Part shown: positions 17,214-29,903 of the stretch, piece after piece
How positions within the stretch are numbered: position 1 is the stretch's first letter
Layout: each line of letters starts with the position of its first letter
Assembly: GCA_013822765.1 (NCBI GenBank)
Contig: PNKY01000007.1
Location: 124,001-188,000 of the forward strand
Source of the DNA: Rhodospirillum sp.
GTDB lineage: Bacteria; Pseudomonadota; Alphaproteobacteria; Dongiales; Dongiaceae
Direction: 5' to 3'
Length of the DNA stretch: 64,000 nt
Program-made: the position numbers and the translations under genes
The notes under the pieces: model-generated
What the model saw: the letters and a program-made list of their open reading frames with translations, nothing else
Told to the model about the DNA's origin: nothing
Databases searched by the model: none

Positions 17214-17762
17214 TCAGGCGGCCACGGCTTTCAGCACCTGGTGCAGGCGCTGATGGGCCGACTGCTCGTCGATGCCGTCGATCGCCGCCAGCTCGCGCAC
17301 CAGGCGGTCCAGCGCGGCCTGATAGATCTGCCGCTCGCTGTACGACTGGTCCGGCTGGTCTGCATTGCGGTGCAGGTCGCGCACCACCTCGGCGATCGAA
17401 ACCGGATCGCCGGAATTGATCTTGGCCTCGTATTCCTGGGCCCGGCGCGACCACATGGCGCGCTTCACGCGCGAGCGGCCCTTCAGGGTCTGCAGCGCCG
17501 CGTCCATCACCTTGCGAGACGAGAGCTTGCGCAGGCCGGAATTCTTCGCCTTGGCAACCGGCACGCGCAAGGTCATCCGATCCTTCTCGAAATGGATGAT
17601 GATGAGCTGCAGCGAATGGCCGGAAACCTCCTGGGTCTCGACGCCCAGTATCTTGCCCACGCCATGGGTCGGGTAAACGACAAAATCACCCTTCCGGAAC
17701 CCGGAATCCTTGTCCTTGGAATTGCTCGCCACGCTCTTCTTCGCCTTCTCGACCACGATCAT
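17214..17762 (-). CDS. carD: CarD family transcriptional regulator
   Basis: A 182-residue RNA-polymerase-binding regulator that stabilises open promoter complexes, best known from rRNA control in mycobacteria and widespread in alphaproteobacteria. The N-terminal Tudor-like RNAP-interacting domain is clear (FRKGDFVVYPTHGVGKILGV, residues 22-85). The C-terminal helical DNA-binding domain starts near 95 (SRVKRAMWSRRAQEYEAKI). A GGAGG ribosome site precedes the ATG. A strong sigma-70 promoter lies at 17983-18011, giving a leader of about 215 bases, long for this gene. The upstream gene is the 7Fe ferredoxin. Confidence 0.95.
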   Translation of the reverse strand: MIVVEKAKKSVASNSKDKDSGFRKGDFVVYPTHGVGKILGVETQEVSGHSLQLIIIHFEKDRMTLRVPVAKAKNSGLRKLSSRKVMDAALQTLKGRSRVKRAMWSRRAQEYEAKINSGDPVSIAEVVRDLHRNADQPDQSYSERQIYQAALDRLVRELAAIDGIDEQSAHQRLHQVLKAVAA

Positions 17763-17982
17763 CTAACCTCCGAACAGGCCGCGCGTCGGTTCCTGCAGGC
17801 CTCCGCCTGGAGGCCGCGCCAGCCGACCAACCGGTCGGGGCACCGCGTAGCAGCCAAACACCGTTCCCGGACCCTTGTGGATCCAGATTGGCAACACACT
17901 ATTTGTAGGCTTGGGCGGCCAAAAAAGAGCGTTTGGGAAACCCGCGTTAACCAATACGCGCCGCCAACCAGACCTGCAGTAA

Positions 17983-18011
17983 TATATATCAGAAAGGCCC
18001 TTTTGGTTCAA
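17983..18011 (-). promoter_or_regulatory. Sigma-70 promoter for carD
   Basis: On the minus strand TTGAAC (18011-18006) and TATATA (17988-17983) are separated by exactly 17 bases inside the only AT-rich part of the 344-base gap 17763-18106. Transcription would start near 17976 and run into carD. No gene was found in the rest of the gap. Confidence 0.62.
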
Positions 18012-18106
18012 GGAAGGGCAGATATGCAACAGGCGCAATTAACCATTCTACGGAACCGGTTGGGCTCCGTGGTGGCCGCCTTGATCAGCTCAAAGCCCTG
18101 GAAAAG

Positions 18107-18442
18107 TTAAACTTTCCCGGGGTTCGGGCTGAAATGCTGGGCGAATTTCTCGGCCACGCCCTTCCACTGGTCGGCGTCGGCCGGCGCCTCGCCCTTGCGC
18201 GTGATGTTGGGCCACTCGGCGGCGTATTGCCGGTTGATCTCCAGCCACTTTTCCATGCCGCCCTCGCTGTCGGGGAGGATGGCGTCGGCCGGGCACTCCG
18301 GCTCGCACACGCCGCAATCGATGCACTCGTCGGGATGGATGACCAGCATGTTCTCGCCGACGTAGAAGCAATCGACCGGGCACACCTCCACGCAATCCAT
18401 GTACTTGCACTTGATGCAAGCCTCGGTCACGACATAGGCCAT
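18107..18442 (-). CDS. fdxA: 7Fe ferredoxin FdxA
   Basis: A 111-residue seven-iron ferredoxin. Cys9, Cys17 and Cys50 should bind a 3Fe-4S cluster, and Cys21, Cys40, Cys43 and Cys46 ([16 protein letters not shown]) a 4Fe-4S cluster; Cys12 and Cys25 are extra. The C-terminal 50-residue extension is normal for the alphaproteobacterial FdxA family. It is an electron carrier with unknown partners. GGAG sits 7 bases before the ATG. The pairing with a downstream carD gene is typical of alphaproteobacteria. Just past the start of the stop codon, GGAAAAGTT...AACTTTCC forms a short inverted repeat. Confidence 0.95.
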   Translation of the reverse strand: MAYVVTEACIKCKYMDCVEVCPVDCFYVGENMLVIHPDECIDCGVCEPECPADAILPDSEGGMEKWLEINRQYAAEWPNITRKGEAPADADQWKGVAEKFAQHFSPNPGKV

Positions 18443-18501
18443 CGGTCTACTCCGTCACGTCGCGGTGTGAAATGCTCGGGACCCGCGTTCAATCCGGCGC
18501 G

Positions 18502-18530
18502 GAGTTAGCACAGCATATACAGCCATGCAA
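18502..18530 (-). promoter_or_regulatory. Probable promoter of fdxA
   Basis: Minus-strand TTGCAT (18530-18525) and TAACTC (18507-18502) have a 17-base spacer and would place the start about 50 bases before the fdxA ATG. The -10 box is only partly canonical. Confidence 0.4.
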
Positions 18531-18588
18531 CTGCGCGCACCGACCGCGGCCTGCATCGTCCGCGCGGCTGCCATGTTCGTGAGTCCGA

Positions 18589-18977
18589 TCAGCCGGGCTC
18601 GCTCGACTTGAGCTGCGAGATCCTGCGGCCATCGCGCTTGGTGGGGCGGCCAGCCCCCGGCTTTCGTTCCTCGAACGGCGCGCTCGCGGCCTGCCGCGGT
18701 GCGGACGCGCGAGGCGGATCGAGATCCTCGTACAGCGCCTGCGCTTCCGGCGCCGGCCCGCGCCGGCTGCCCAGCGCCACCACCTTGATGACGCGGATAT
18801 GCGGTCCCAATGGGAAGGTCAGCACATCGCCCAGCTTCACGGTGTAGTGCGCCTTCTGGGTCGGGGCGCCGTTGACGCGCATGCGGCCGTCGACGATCAG
18901 CTTGGTGGCGAGCGAGCGCGTCTTCACGAACCGCGCGAACCACAGCCACTTGTCCAGCCGGAGCGGCGCCTCGCTCA

Positions 18978-18978
<1 letters not shown>
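18589..18978 (-). CDS. S4-domain RNA-binding protein (Hsp15-like)
   Basis: A 129-residue protein with an N-terminal S4 RNA-binding domain (RLDKWLWFARFVKTRSLATK, residues 7-70, then KLGDVLTF) and a basic tail ending KRDGRRISQLKSSEPG. This matches the Hsp15/ribosome-associated heat-shock group, which in E. coli rescues 50S subunits carrying stalled nascent chains. Its ATG overlaps the helicase stop codon by one base (TAATG), implying translational coupling, and this pairing with a Suv3-like helicase is common in alphaproteobacteria. A longer reading frame through this region is out of frame with the domain and was not used. Confidence 0.9.
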
Positions 18979-21476
<2,498 letters not shown>

Positions 21477-21493
21477 TTCAAGGCCGGTCGCGG

Positions 21494-22210
21494 CTAACGC
21501 CGGGTAAACCGCAGGAAGACCGGCTGCCTGCCCTCGCGCAAGGCCTTGGATTCATAGCGGGTTTGTGGCCAGTCGGGCGGCCGGACCCGCCAGTCCGCCG
21601 GTCCCCGGGCGGTCCAGGCGAAGGCGGCATGACGCACCAGGTGGGCCAGCGCCCAGCCGATATAGGTGGGGTCGTCGCTGGCCACCCGGAACTCCGCGCC
21701 CGGCTTCATCAGGCGCGCCAGCAGGTCGAGATTGGCGGGCTGGATGAACCGTCGGTCGGCATGGCGCCGCTTGGGCCAGGGGTCGGGGAACAGCAGGAAC
21801 ACCCGGTCGAGCGACCCATCCGGCAGTGCATCCAGAATGTCGCGCGCATCTTCGGGGTACAGCCGCGCGTTATCGAGCCCGCTTGCCGAAACCTGGGCCA
21901 GCAACGTGGCGATGCCGTTGAGGAAAACCTCGCAGCCGATCAGGCCGACGTCGCGGTTGGCGCGCGCCTGTTCGGCGAGGTGCTCGCCGCCGCCGAACCC
22001 GATCTCGAGCCAGACCTGTGCCGGATTGTGCGGAAAGAGCGATCTCGGATCGAGCTTGCCCGCTTCCGGCAGCGTGATCGCCAGAAGCGGCAGCAGCGTG
22101 TCGATCAGCTGCTGCTGTCCCTTGCGCAACGGCCGCCCTTTGCGGCGACCGTAAAAGCGCCTGTCTTCAAAATCCCGATCCTCCGGCATCGTGGTGCGAT
22201 CCGGTTCCAT
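21494..22210 (-). CDS. trmB: tRNA (guanine-N7-)-methyltransferase
   Basis: A 238-residue SAM-dependent methyltransferase that makes m7G46 in tRNA. Diagnostic segments are EIGFGGGEHLAEQA (SAM loop), LFPDPWPKRRHADRRF (family signature) and the C-terminal TRYESKALREGR. Starting at MEPDRTT (22210) avoids overlap with metK; MPEDRD seven codons later is also possible, and neither has a strong ribosome site, suggesting translation coupled to metK, whose stop lies 22 bases upstream. This is the last gene of the long housekeeping run in this strand. Confidence 0.93.
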   Translation of the reverse strand: MEPDRTTMPEDRDFEDRRFYGRRKGRPLRKGQQQLIDTLLPLLAITLPEAGKLDPRSLFPHNPAQVWLEIGFGGGEHLAEQARANRDVGLIGCEVFLNGIATLLAQVSASGLDNARLYPEDARDILDALPDGSLDRVFLLFPDPWPKRRHADRRFIQPANLDLLARLMKPGAEFRVASDDPTYIGWALAHLVRHAAFAWTARGPADWRVRPPDWPQTRYESKALREGRQPVFLRFTRR

Positions 22211-22232
22211 CAGCGCGTAGAACAAACCGCTG

Positions 22233-23402
22233 TTAGTTGAAGGCCGACTGGAGGCCCGCGACCAGATCCAGCCTCTCCCACGAGAAGCCGCCATCCGCCT
22301 CCGGCTCGCGGCCGAAATGGCCGTAGGCCGCGGTGCGGGCGTAGATCGGGCGATTCAGCTTCAGGTGCTTGCGGATGCCGCGCGGGCTGAGGTCCATCAG
22401 GTCGGTCAGCGTCTTAATCAGCTTTTCCTCGTCGACCTTGCCGGTGCCGTAGGTGTTCACATAGACCGACAGCGGCTTGGAGACGCCGATCGCGTACGAC
22501 AGCTGGATGGTGCATTTGTCGGCGAGCTTGGCGCCCACCACGTTCTTCGCCAGATAACGTGCGGCATAGGCAGCGGAACGATCGACCTTGGTGGGATCCT
22601 TGCCGGAGAAGGCGCCGCCGCCATGCGGGGCCGCGCCGCCGTAGGTGTCGACGATGATCTTGCGGCCGGTGAGGCCGGCATCGCCGTCCGGACCGCCGAT
22701 CACGAAGCGGCCGGTCGGGTTCACGTAGAATTCGTTCTCGGGGCACATCCAGCCCTGCGGGAGAACCTTCAGCACGTAGGGGCGCACGATCTCGCGCACC
22801 GTCTTCTGGTCGAGGTCTTCCGCGTGCTGCGTGGAGACGACGACGGAGGTCGCCTTCACCGGCTTGCCGTTCTCATAGAGCAGCGTCACCTGGCTCTTGG
22901 CGTCTGGGCCGAGGCCCTTCTCCTTGCCGGAGCGGCGCGCTTCGGACAGCAGCTTGAGGATGCGATGGGCGTAGAAGATCGGCGCCGGCATCAGATGCTC
23001 GGTCTCGTTCACCGCATGACCGAACATGATGCCCTGGTCGCCCGCGCCTTCGTCCTTGTTGCCGGCGGCATCGACACCCACCGCGATGTCGGCGGACTGC
23101 GAGTGCACATAGCAATCGACCACCGCGTTCTTCCAGTGGAAGCCATCCTGCTCGTAGCCGATGTCCTTGATCGCCTGGCGCGCGCCTTCGACCATCACCT
23201 CGGGGGTGACGCTCTTCGGCCCGCGCACTTCGCCGGCCAGCACGACCCGGTTGGTGGTGCACAGCGTCTCGACCGCAACACGCGACTCTGGATCGGCGGC
23301 CAGGAACGCATCGACGACGGAATCGGAGATGCGGTCGCAGACCTTGTCCGGATGACCTTCGGAAACACTCTCGCTGGTGAACAGGTACGATTTCTTGGAC
23401 AA
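22233..23402 (-). CDS. metK: S-adenosylmethionine synthetase
   Basis: A 389-residue cytosolic enzyme forming SAM from ATP and methionine. Family signatures are [14 protein letters not shown] at the N-terminus, [14 protein letters not shown] (near 118) and [16 protein letters not shown] (near 265). The start codon is TTG at 23402-23400: it sits seven bases after AAGGA, and the only stop-free alternative upstream has no ATG or GTG. A long stem-loop (23447-23482) lies in the leader. The metK-trmB order behind an XRE regulator is typical of alphaproteobacteria; supplying SAM next to a SAM-using tRNA enzyme makes sense. Confidence 0.96.
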   Translation of the reverse strand: MSKKSYLFTSESVSEGHPDKVCDRISDSVVDAFLAADPESRVAVETLCTTNRVVLAGEVRGPKSVTPEVMVEGARQAIKDIGYEQDGFHWKNAVVDCYVHSQSADIAVGVDAAGNKDEGAGDQGIMFGHAVNETEHLMPAPIFYAHRILKLLSEARRSGKEKGLGPDAKSQVTLLYENGKPVKATSVVVSTQHAEDLDQKTVREIVRPYVLKVLPQGWMCPENEFYVNPTGRFVIGGPDGDAGLTGRKIIVDTYGGAAPHGGGAFSGKDPTKVDRSAAYAARYLAKNVVGAKLADKCTIQLSYAIGVSKPLSVYVNTYGTGKVDEEKLIKTLTDLMDLSPRGIRKHLKLNRPIYARTAAYGHFGREPEADGGFSWERLDLVAGLQSAFN

Positions 23403-23446
23403 GGCTCGTTCCTTAGACGCTCGTGTGGCATGTCAATAAAATGCAA

Positions 23447-23482
23447 CGCGCCGGAACTTGCCCGTAAGGCGAGGCCGGCGCG
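23447..23482 (-). promoter_or_regulatory. Long stem-loop in the metK leader
   Basis: On the minus strand CGCGCCGG pairs perfectly with CCGGCGCG, and inside it CTCGCC pairs with GGCAAG (one G-U) around the loop TTACG. The 14-base-pair structure ends 45 bases before the metK start and is followed by TTGCATTTTATTG. It does not match the SAM riboswitch consensus sequences I know. It may be a regulatory leader, an attenuator or the terminator of the xre gene without a tight T-run. Confidence 0.45.
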
Positions 23483-23561
23483 TCGGGTCGCGGGATATTG
23501 GTTGAGCGGGCCCGGGCGGTCAAGCGCCGGTTCAACAAGAATTACTCGCGCTCGGTGTTAA

Positions 23562-24068
23562 TTAATCCTCATCGGCGCGATAAGACTTCGCAATCGACTT
23601 GGTGAGTTCGAAGATGCGCTTCCGAACGGCCGGATCACCGATCTTGTAGTAGGCCCGCACCAGCTCGAGCGTCTCGCGCTTGGCCATCGGGTCGGGTTCG
23701 TAGTCGGGGGCAGGCGGATGCGCCAAGCCCATCAGCTTGGACGGCGTTTTCTCCTGGACCCCAGGCGCCATGTCCTCGAAGAAGTACGCGATGTTGACAT
23801 CCAGTACGCGCGAAAGATCGAACAGCCGGCTGGAGCCGACGCGATTCGCGCCGCGCTCGTATTTCTGCACCTGCTGGAACGTGAGACCGATCGCTTCCGC
23901 CAGCCGCTCCTGACTCATGCCCAGCAAGGTACGGCGCAACCGGATGCGGCTGCCGACGTGAACGTCGATCGGATTGGGAAAGCCTTTGCTGGCCATGCGG
24001 CCGGACGATTTTCGTGGTCGCGCCATTTTCCTGGACTCTTTCGACTCTGTTCTAAGGGATTGCGTCAT
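23562..24068 (-). CDS. XRE-family helix-turn-helix regulator upstream of metK
   Basis: A 168-residue regulator with one XRE/Cro-C1 helix-turn-helix (VGSRIRLRRTLLGMSQERLA, then LTFQQVQKYERGANRVG) at about residues 38-95 and a C-terminal helical segment (LELVRAYYKIGDPAVRKRIF). The same protein precedes metK in many alphaproteobacteria. The start is ambiguous: MARPRK at codon 15 follows AGGAAA, and MASKGF at codon 25 also occurs; the basic RPRK stretch suggests an unstructured arm. The regulon is unknown; the context suggests control of the metK-trmB unit (inference). Upstream, 24069-24187 is AT-rich and likely holds its promoter. Confidence 0.88.
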   Translation of the reverse strand: MTQSLRTESKESRKMARPRKSSGRMASKGFPNPIDVHVGSRIRLRRTLLGMSQERLAEAIGLTFQQVQKYERGANRVGSSRLFDLSRVLDVNIAYFFEDMAPGVQEKTPSKLMGLAHPPAPDYEPDPMAKRETLELVRAYYKIGDPAVRKRIFELTKSIAKSYRADED

Positions 24069-24187
24069 TTCTATATTCTCGCTTTTTCCCGTGTAAACAA
24101 CCTACCACAAGTATAGGAGGACGGCTCGATTGGATGGTCTCGCCCCAGTGGCGCAGTCGGCCACAGCTGCATTGAACGGTCGTGGGA

Positions 24188-25813
24188 CTAAACTTGGCGC
24201 TGAGTTCCGCGCATGATCAATCCTACCCCAATCGCCAGCGCCACGAGAACCAACGCAACCGGCAGCAACAGACCGGTCCGCGAAAACAATGTGGGAGCTA
24301 GCGGTGCGGGTAGCAACACATCAAGTGTCCCTTCAGTTCCCAGCGGCAAGGACGCAATCACGCGCCCGAACGGATCGACCATGGCGGTGATTCCGGTGTT
24401 GGCGGCGCGCGCGAGCGGCAAGCCTTCCTCGACGGCGCGGAACCGCGCGCTCGCGAAATGCTGATATGGTCCCGGTGATCGTCCGAACCATCCATCATTG
24501 GTCACGCTGAGCAGCCAATCGGGTCGATTGGACGCGTCGATGACCGCGCCGGGAAAGATGACCTCGTAGCAGATGAGGGGACTGAACGGCGGCAGTCCAG
24601 GGGCCTGGACGGTCACGGGCCCAGGCCCCGCCGAAAAATCGCCGGCTCCAGCGGTCAATTTGCTGACGAAGGGACCGATGACCTCGCGCAGCGGCACATA
24701 TTCGCCGAGCGGAACTAAGTGGAACTTATCGGCCGTCGCCACGATGCGCGCCTGCGGATCGATCACGGCCAGCGAATTCCAATAACGCTCCGGCTCGCCC
24801 TGCGGCGGATCGCCGCGCAAGGCGCCGGTGACGAGCAAGCCGTTCGGCGGCGCAGCCGTCGCGACCAGCTTGCGCCAATCGTCCCGGCGATCGAGGAACA
24901 CGGTGGCCGCGGTCTCGGGCCAGATCACCGCCTGCACCTGCTCGAGCCCGGGCGTCGCAGTGCTTAGCCGCACATGCTGCATGATGTCGCGGTCGCGATG
25001 CGCGCCGGTCAGCTTCTCCCATTGATCGATGTTGCCCTGCACCAGCCGCAACATCGTGGCGGGCCGCGTGACGGCGGCCAGGTCCCCGGCGTCATCGGGC
25101 GCCAGCCGCCATGCACCGAGGCCGTACAGCACCGCGAGGACCGCGAGGACCGCGCCGCCGGCGCGCACATCCTGGCGCCGATCGCCGCGACCCATCAGGG
25201 CCAGCACGCCGGACAACAGGATCGTGACGAAGGTCAGGCCCCAGGCGCCCCACCACGCCACCGACTGCATCATCGGCAGGTTGAGGCTCCACACATAGGC
25301 CGGGAGATTCCACGGGAAGCCGGTGAAAAGGTGCCCGCTCAGCCATGCCGCGACGGTCCACGCCGCGGCCAGCAGCAGCGCGCGAGCGAGCAGCGGTGCG
25401 TTGCGGTGCCAGGCCGCGGCGACGGCAAGCGCCGGAAACACCGCCATGTAGGCGGCGAGGCCCGCGATCACGAACGGCACCATCCAGCCGAACCGCCAGG
25501 GATCGATCAGGAAGGAGTTCGCGATCCAGAAGAATCCGGCGAGGCAATGGCCGAAGCCCCACCACCAGCCCATCGCGAGCGCGGACCGGCGGCGCTCCGC
25601 AGTCTCCGCCGCCCAGATCAGCGCCACGACTCCGACCGCGAACAGCGGCAGCGCATCGACCGGCGGAAAGGCAAGGGCGGCGATCGCGCCGAAGACCATC
25701 AGGATCAGCCGCCGCGACCATCGATTGCGCCGCAGGAACCAGCTCTGGCAGCGCGCGGCAAAACCCGGCGCGCTACCGGCGATTGATCTGCTCAGGACAA
25801 GCTCAGGGTTCAT
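24188..25813 (-). CDS. lnt: Apolipoprotein N-acyltransferase
   Basis: A 541-residue inner-membrane enzyme that adds the third acyl chain to the N-terminal cysteine of lipoproteins. About six N-terminal membrane helices (residues 30-235) precede a periplasmic nitrilase-like domain with the triad Glu in VIWPETAATVF, Lys in ADKFHLVPLGEYVP and Cys in LICYEVIFPG. One C-terminal helix (LLLPVALVLVALAIGVGLIM) closes the protein. It lies 28 bases downstream of the corC-like gene in the same operon, an order conserved across alphaproteobacteria. Confidence 0.95.
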   Translation of the reverse strand: MNPELVLSRSIAGSAPGFAARCQSWFLRRNRWSRRLILMVFGAIAALAFPPVDALPLFAVGVVALIWAAETAERRRSALAMGWWWGFGHCLAGFFWIANSFLIDPWRFGWMVPFVIAGLAAYMAVFPALAVAAAWHRNAPLLARALLLAAAWTVAAWLSGHLFTGFPWNLPAYVWSLNLPMMQSVAWWGAWGLTFVTILLSGVLALMGRGDRRQDVRAGGAVLAVLAVLYGLGAWRLAPDDAGDLAAVTRPATMLRLVQGNIDQWEKLTGAHRDRDIMQHVRLSTATPGLEQVQAVIWPETAATVFLDRRDDWRKLVATAAPPNGLLVTGALRGDPPQGEPERYWNSLAVIDPQARIVATADKFHLVPLGEYVPLREVIGPFVSKLTAGAGDFSAGPGPVTVQAPGLPPFSPLICYEVIFPGAVIDASNRPDWLLSVTNDGWFGRSPGPYQHFASARFRAVEEGLPLARAANTGITAMVDPFGRVIASLPLGTEGTLDVLLPAPLAPTLFSRTGLLLPVALVLVALAIGVGLIMRGTQRQV

Positions 25814-25841
25814 GACGCTCCTGTGCGCTCGTCACCGATTG

Positions 25842-26726
25842 TCACGGGCGCTGATCTGGCACGATCGGCTTCGCGTTACGGACGCGCAGGCGCTTGATCC
25901 GGCGCGGATCGGCGTCGATCACCTCGAACGCGATGCCGGAGGCATGCGTCACCAACTCGCCGCGCGAGGGCACCCGGTCGGTCAGCGACATGACCAGGCC
26001 GCCGAGCGTATCGATATCGTGCGCGCGCTCGTCCTCGGTCAGCACCGGTCCGACGCGCGATTCGAATTCCTCGATGGTGGTGCGCGCATCGGCGAGCCAG
26101 GTGCCGTCCGGGCGCTGCACCAGGCTCGGGCCGCGCACCACGTCGTGCTCGTCCTCGATTTCGCCGATCACTTCCTCGACCAAATCCTCGATCGTGACGA
26201 GGCCGTCGATGCCGCCAAACTCGTCCACCACCAGCGCGATGTGGGCGCGTGACAGACGCATCTGCAGCAGCAGGTCGAGCACGCGGATCGACGGCGCCAC
26301 GAACATCGGCGCGCGCATGATCTTCTGAAGCTGGAAGGTCTCCGGCTCGAAGATGTAGGGCAGCACGTCCTTGATGTGGACGATGCCGACGATCTCGTCG
26401 AGGTCGGCGCGATAGATTGGCACGCGCGAATGGCCGTGTTCGCGCACCAGCTGGATTAGGCGGCGGAAATCGATGTCCTCGGGCGCGGCGCGGATGTCGA
26501 CGCGCGGCGTCATCACGTCATAGGCGGTCTTCTCGCCCAGCTTCAGGATGTTGAGCAGCAGCGAGGATTCGCCGGTCGGCGGCTGGTCCGCGTCGGTGGT
26601 CTCGCTTTCCTCGATGAATTCCTCGATCGCCTCGCGCAGCGCGGCTTCGCTGTCGCGGCGCTTCAGGAAGCGGAACAGCCCGCGCAGGCCTTTTCTTTGT
26701 TTCTCCTCGGCAGTCAGTTCGCTCAT
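25842..26726 (-). CDS. CorC/HlyC family CBS-domain protein
   Basis: A 294-residue cytoplasmic protein with two CBS domains (MTPRVDIRAAPEDIDF near residue 71 and FVAPSIRVLDLLLQMRLSR near 145) and the C-terminal CorC_HlyC domain (residues 210-290). It lacks the membrane DUF21 domain, so it is the short CorC form, linked to magnesium/cobalt efflux and named hemolysin C in older annotation. The ATG overlaps the ybeY stop (ATGA). It sits between ybeY and lnt in the usual conserved order. Confidence 0.92.
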   Translation of the reverse strand: MSELTAEEKQRKGLRGLFRFLKRRDSEAALREAIEEFIEESETTDADQPPTGESSLLLNILKLGEKTAYDVMTPRVDIRAAPEDIDFRRLIQLVREHGHSRVPIYRADLDEIVGIVHIKDVLPYIFEPETFQLQKIMRAPMFVAPSIRVLDLLLQMRLSRAHIALVVDEFGGIDGLVTIEDLVEEVIGEIEDEHDVVRGPSLVQRPDGTWLADARTTIEEFESRVGPVLTEDERAHDIDTLGGLVMSLTDRVPSRGELVTHASGIAFEVIDADPRRIKRLRVRNAKPIVPDQRP

Positions 26727-27244
26727 CGGCCCATCTCATAGGGGTTGGCGATGCCCATGCCAGCCAGCGCGGCGATCTCCAGCGCTTCCATGGCTTCGGC
26801 GTCGCGGTCTTGCTCGTGGTCGTAACCCAGGAGATGCAGAACGCCATGCACCGCCAGGTGCGAGAGATGATGCTGCACGCTCTTGCGCTGGGCCTTGGCC
26901 TCGCGCGCGATCACGCCGGAGGTCAGCACCACGTCGCCCAGCAGCCACGGCATGCCAGGCTTGGGCCGCGCGCCGTCGAGCGCCGCGAACGACAGCACAT
27001 TGGTCGGCTTGTCCTTGCCGCGGTAGGCACGGTTCAAGGTGCGCATCCGCTTGTCGTCGGTGAGAACGAAGGAGATCTCATGCCCGACGCGCGATCCCTT
27101 CCAGCCGTCGCTCTTGGCCTCGGCCAGCGCATCGCGCGCAGCGCGGCGCAGCAGGCGCGCGGCGTCGGGCGCCAGCTTCACCCAGCTCTGGTTCTCGACG
27201 GAGATGGCAATGGAAAGTCGCGGTCGGTCCACCATCGGGAGCAT
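26723..27244 (-). CDS. ybeY: Endoribonuclease / rRNA maturation factor YbeY
   Basis: A 173-residue metalloprotein for 16S rRNA 3'-end maturation and ribosome quality control. The zinc motif HLAVHGVLHLLGYDHEQD carries the three conserved histidines (H-G-x-L-H-L-x-G-Y-D-H), and FVLTDDKRMRTLNRAYRGKDKPT is the preceding family region. The ATG at 27244 (MLPMVDRPRL) is chosen, 10 bases after the phoH stop; a second ATG three codons on is possible. Its stop overlaps the next start. PhoH-YbeY neighbours are a widely conserved functional pair. Confidence 0.94.
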   Translation of the reverse strand: MLPMVDRPRLSIAISVENQSWVKLAPDAARLLRRAARDALAEAKSDGWKGSRVGHEISFVLTDDKRMRTLNRAYRGKDKPTNVLSFAALDGARPKPGMPWLLGDVVLTSGVIAREAKAQRKSVQHHLSHLAVHGVLHLLGYDHEQDRDAEAMEALEIAALAGMGIANPYEMGR

Positions 27245-27254
27245 TGGACGGCGG

Positions 27255-28315
<1,061 letters not shown>

Positions 28316-28319
<4 letters not shown>

Positions 28320-29737
28320 GCAACGGCCTCTTGCAGGGACGCAGGGTTGGAACGGATGACGCGGGGTTCAGGCGCCACGCGGCTGCCTGACATGCTGAAA
28401 TGTCCGATATCGTCGATGTGGAGATCCACCACGCGGCCGATCCCGCTGGGATCGGCCATCACATGCACCGCCTGCAGGTAGGGCGAGCGCCCGACCAGCT
28501 GGCCGGGGCGCTTGCCGGGTTTCTCCAGCAGCACCGGCAGGACGCGGCCGATCATGGCGCGATTGAATTCCACCTGCTGCGCGTTGAGCACGGCCTGCAG
28601 GCGCTGCAGGCGTTCGTCCTTCACCGCTTCTGGCACCTGGTTCTCCATCGCGGCGCCAGGGGTGCCGGGGCGGATGCTGTAGTTGAAGGAATAGGCCTGG
28701 GCGAAGCCGATGTCTTCCACCAGCTTCATGGTAGCGGCGAAATCCGTTTCGCTCTCGCCCGGAAACCCGACGATGAAATCCGACGACAGCGCCATGTCCG
28801 GGCGCGCGGCCCGCAGGCGGTCGACGATCTCGTAATACAGTCGCGCCGTGTGCTGGCGGTTCATCGCTTCGAGCACGCGGTCGGAGCCGGACTGCACCGG
28901 CAGATGCAGGAACGGCATCAGCTGCGGCACTTCGGCGTGCGCGGCGATCAGGTCGTCGTCCATATCGCGCGGATGCGAGGTGGTGTAGCGGATGCGCAGC
29001 AGGCCATCGACGCTGTCGGCCAAGTGCCGGACCAATCTGCCCAAACCCCACTCGGACCCATCCGGTGCTTCGCCGTGATAGGCATTGACGTTCTGGCCCA
29101 GCAAATTGATCTCGCGCGCGCCGGCGGCGACCAGCGCCCGCGCCTCCTGGATGACCTGCGTCACGGGGCGCGAGAACTCCGCGCCGCGCGTATAGGGGAC
29201 GACACAGAAGGTGCAGAACTTGTCGCAGCCTTCCTGCACCGCGAGGAAGGCGGAGACCGCCTGATCCGCCGACGGCGCCGGCAGGTGATCGAACTTGGAT
29301 TCCGGCGGAAAGTCGGTGTCGAGCACGCCGGCGCCGCGGCGGCCGTTGCCGTCCTTCGCGCCGCGGGCGCGCGTCGCGCGCGCCACCATCTCCGGCAGGC
29401 GGTGATAGGTCTGCGGCCCGAGCACGATGTCGACGTCCGGCGCGCGGCGCAGGATCTCCGCGCCTTCGGCCTGGGCGACGCAGCCGGCGACCGCGATGAT
29501 CATGTCGGCGCCTGTTTGCTTCCGCTCGGCGCGCGCCTGGCGCAGACGACCGAGTTCGGAGAACACCTTCTCCGAAGCCTTCTCGCGAATGTGGCAGGTA
29601 TTGAGGATGACCATATCGGCGTCGGCCGGTGTTTCGGCCGTGCCGTAGCCAAGAGACGCCAAGACATCCGCCATCCGGGCGGAATCATAGACATTCATCT
29701 GGCAGCCGTAGGTCTTGATATAAAGCTTTTTCGCCAA
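28316..29737 (-). CDS. miaB: tRNA-2-methylthio-N6-dimethylallyladenosine synthase
   Basis: A 473-residue radical-SAM methylthiotransferase that modifies A37 of tRNAs reading codons beginning with U. The N-terminal UPF0004 domain has the auxiliary-cluster cysteines in [11 protein letters not shown] and [10 protein letters not shown], plus [10 protein letters not shown]. The radical SAM triad is in [15 protein letters not shown] near residue 170, and a TRAM domain ends the protein. The length is normal. The order miaB-phoH-ybeY-corC-lnt is strongly conserved in alphaproteobacteria. Confidence 0.96.
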
Positions 29738-29903
29738 TGCCGTGTCGACCGGCCGTCAGGTCCGGCCTCGTCCGCTCCATATGGGTGATTGCCCGGCGCT
29801 TACTTTAGCACGCCGCGCGACGGTCTCCTGTACTCGATTTACCAAGTTCCGCCAAGCCGGCGTAAGTAATTGTAACAATTGATACTTCCTGCGTTCATCC
29901 AGA

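Noticed and set aside
23403-23561. Known SAM-II or SAM/SAH riboswitch before metK
   Set aside because: A hairpin is present but the conserved sequence blocks of those classes were not found.
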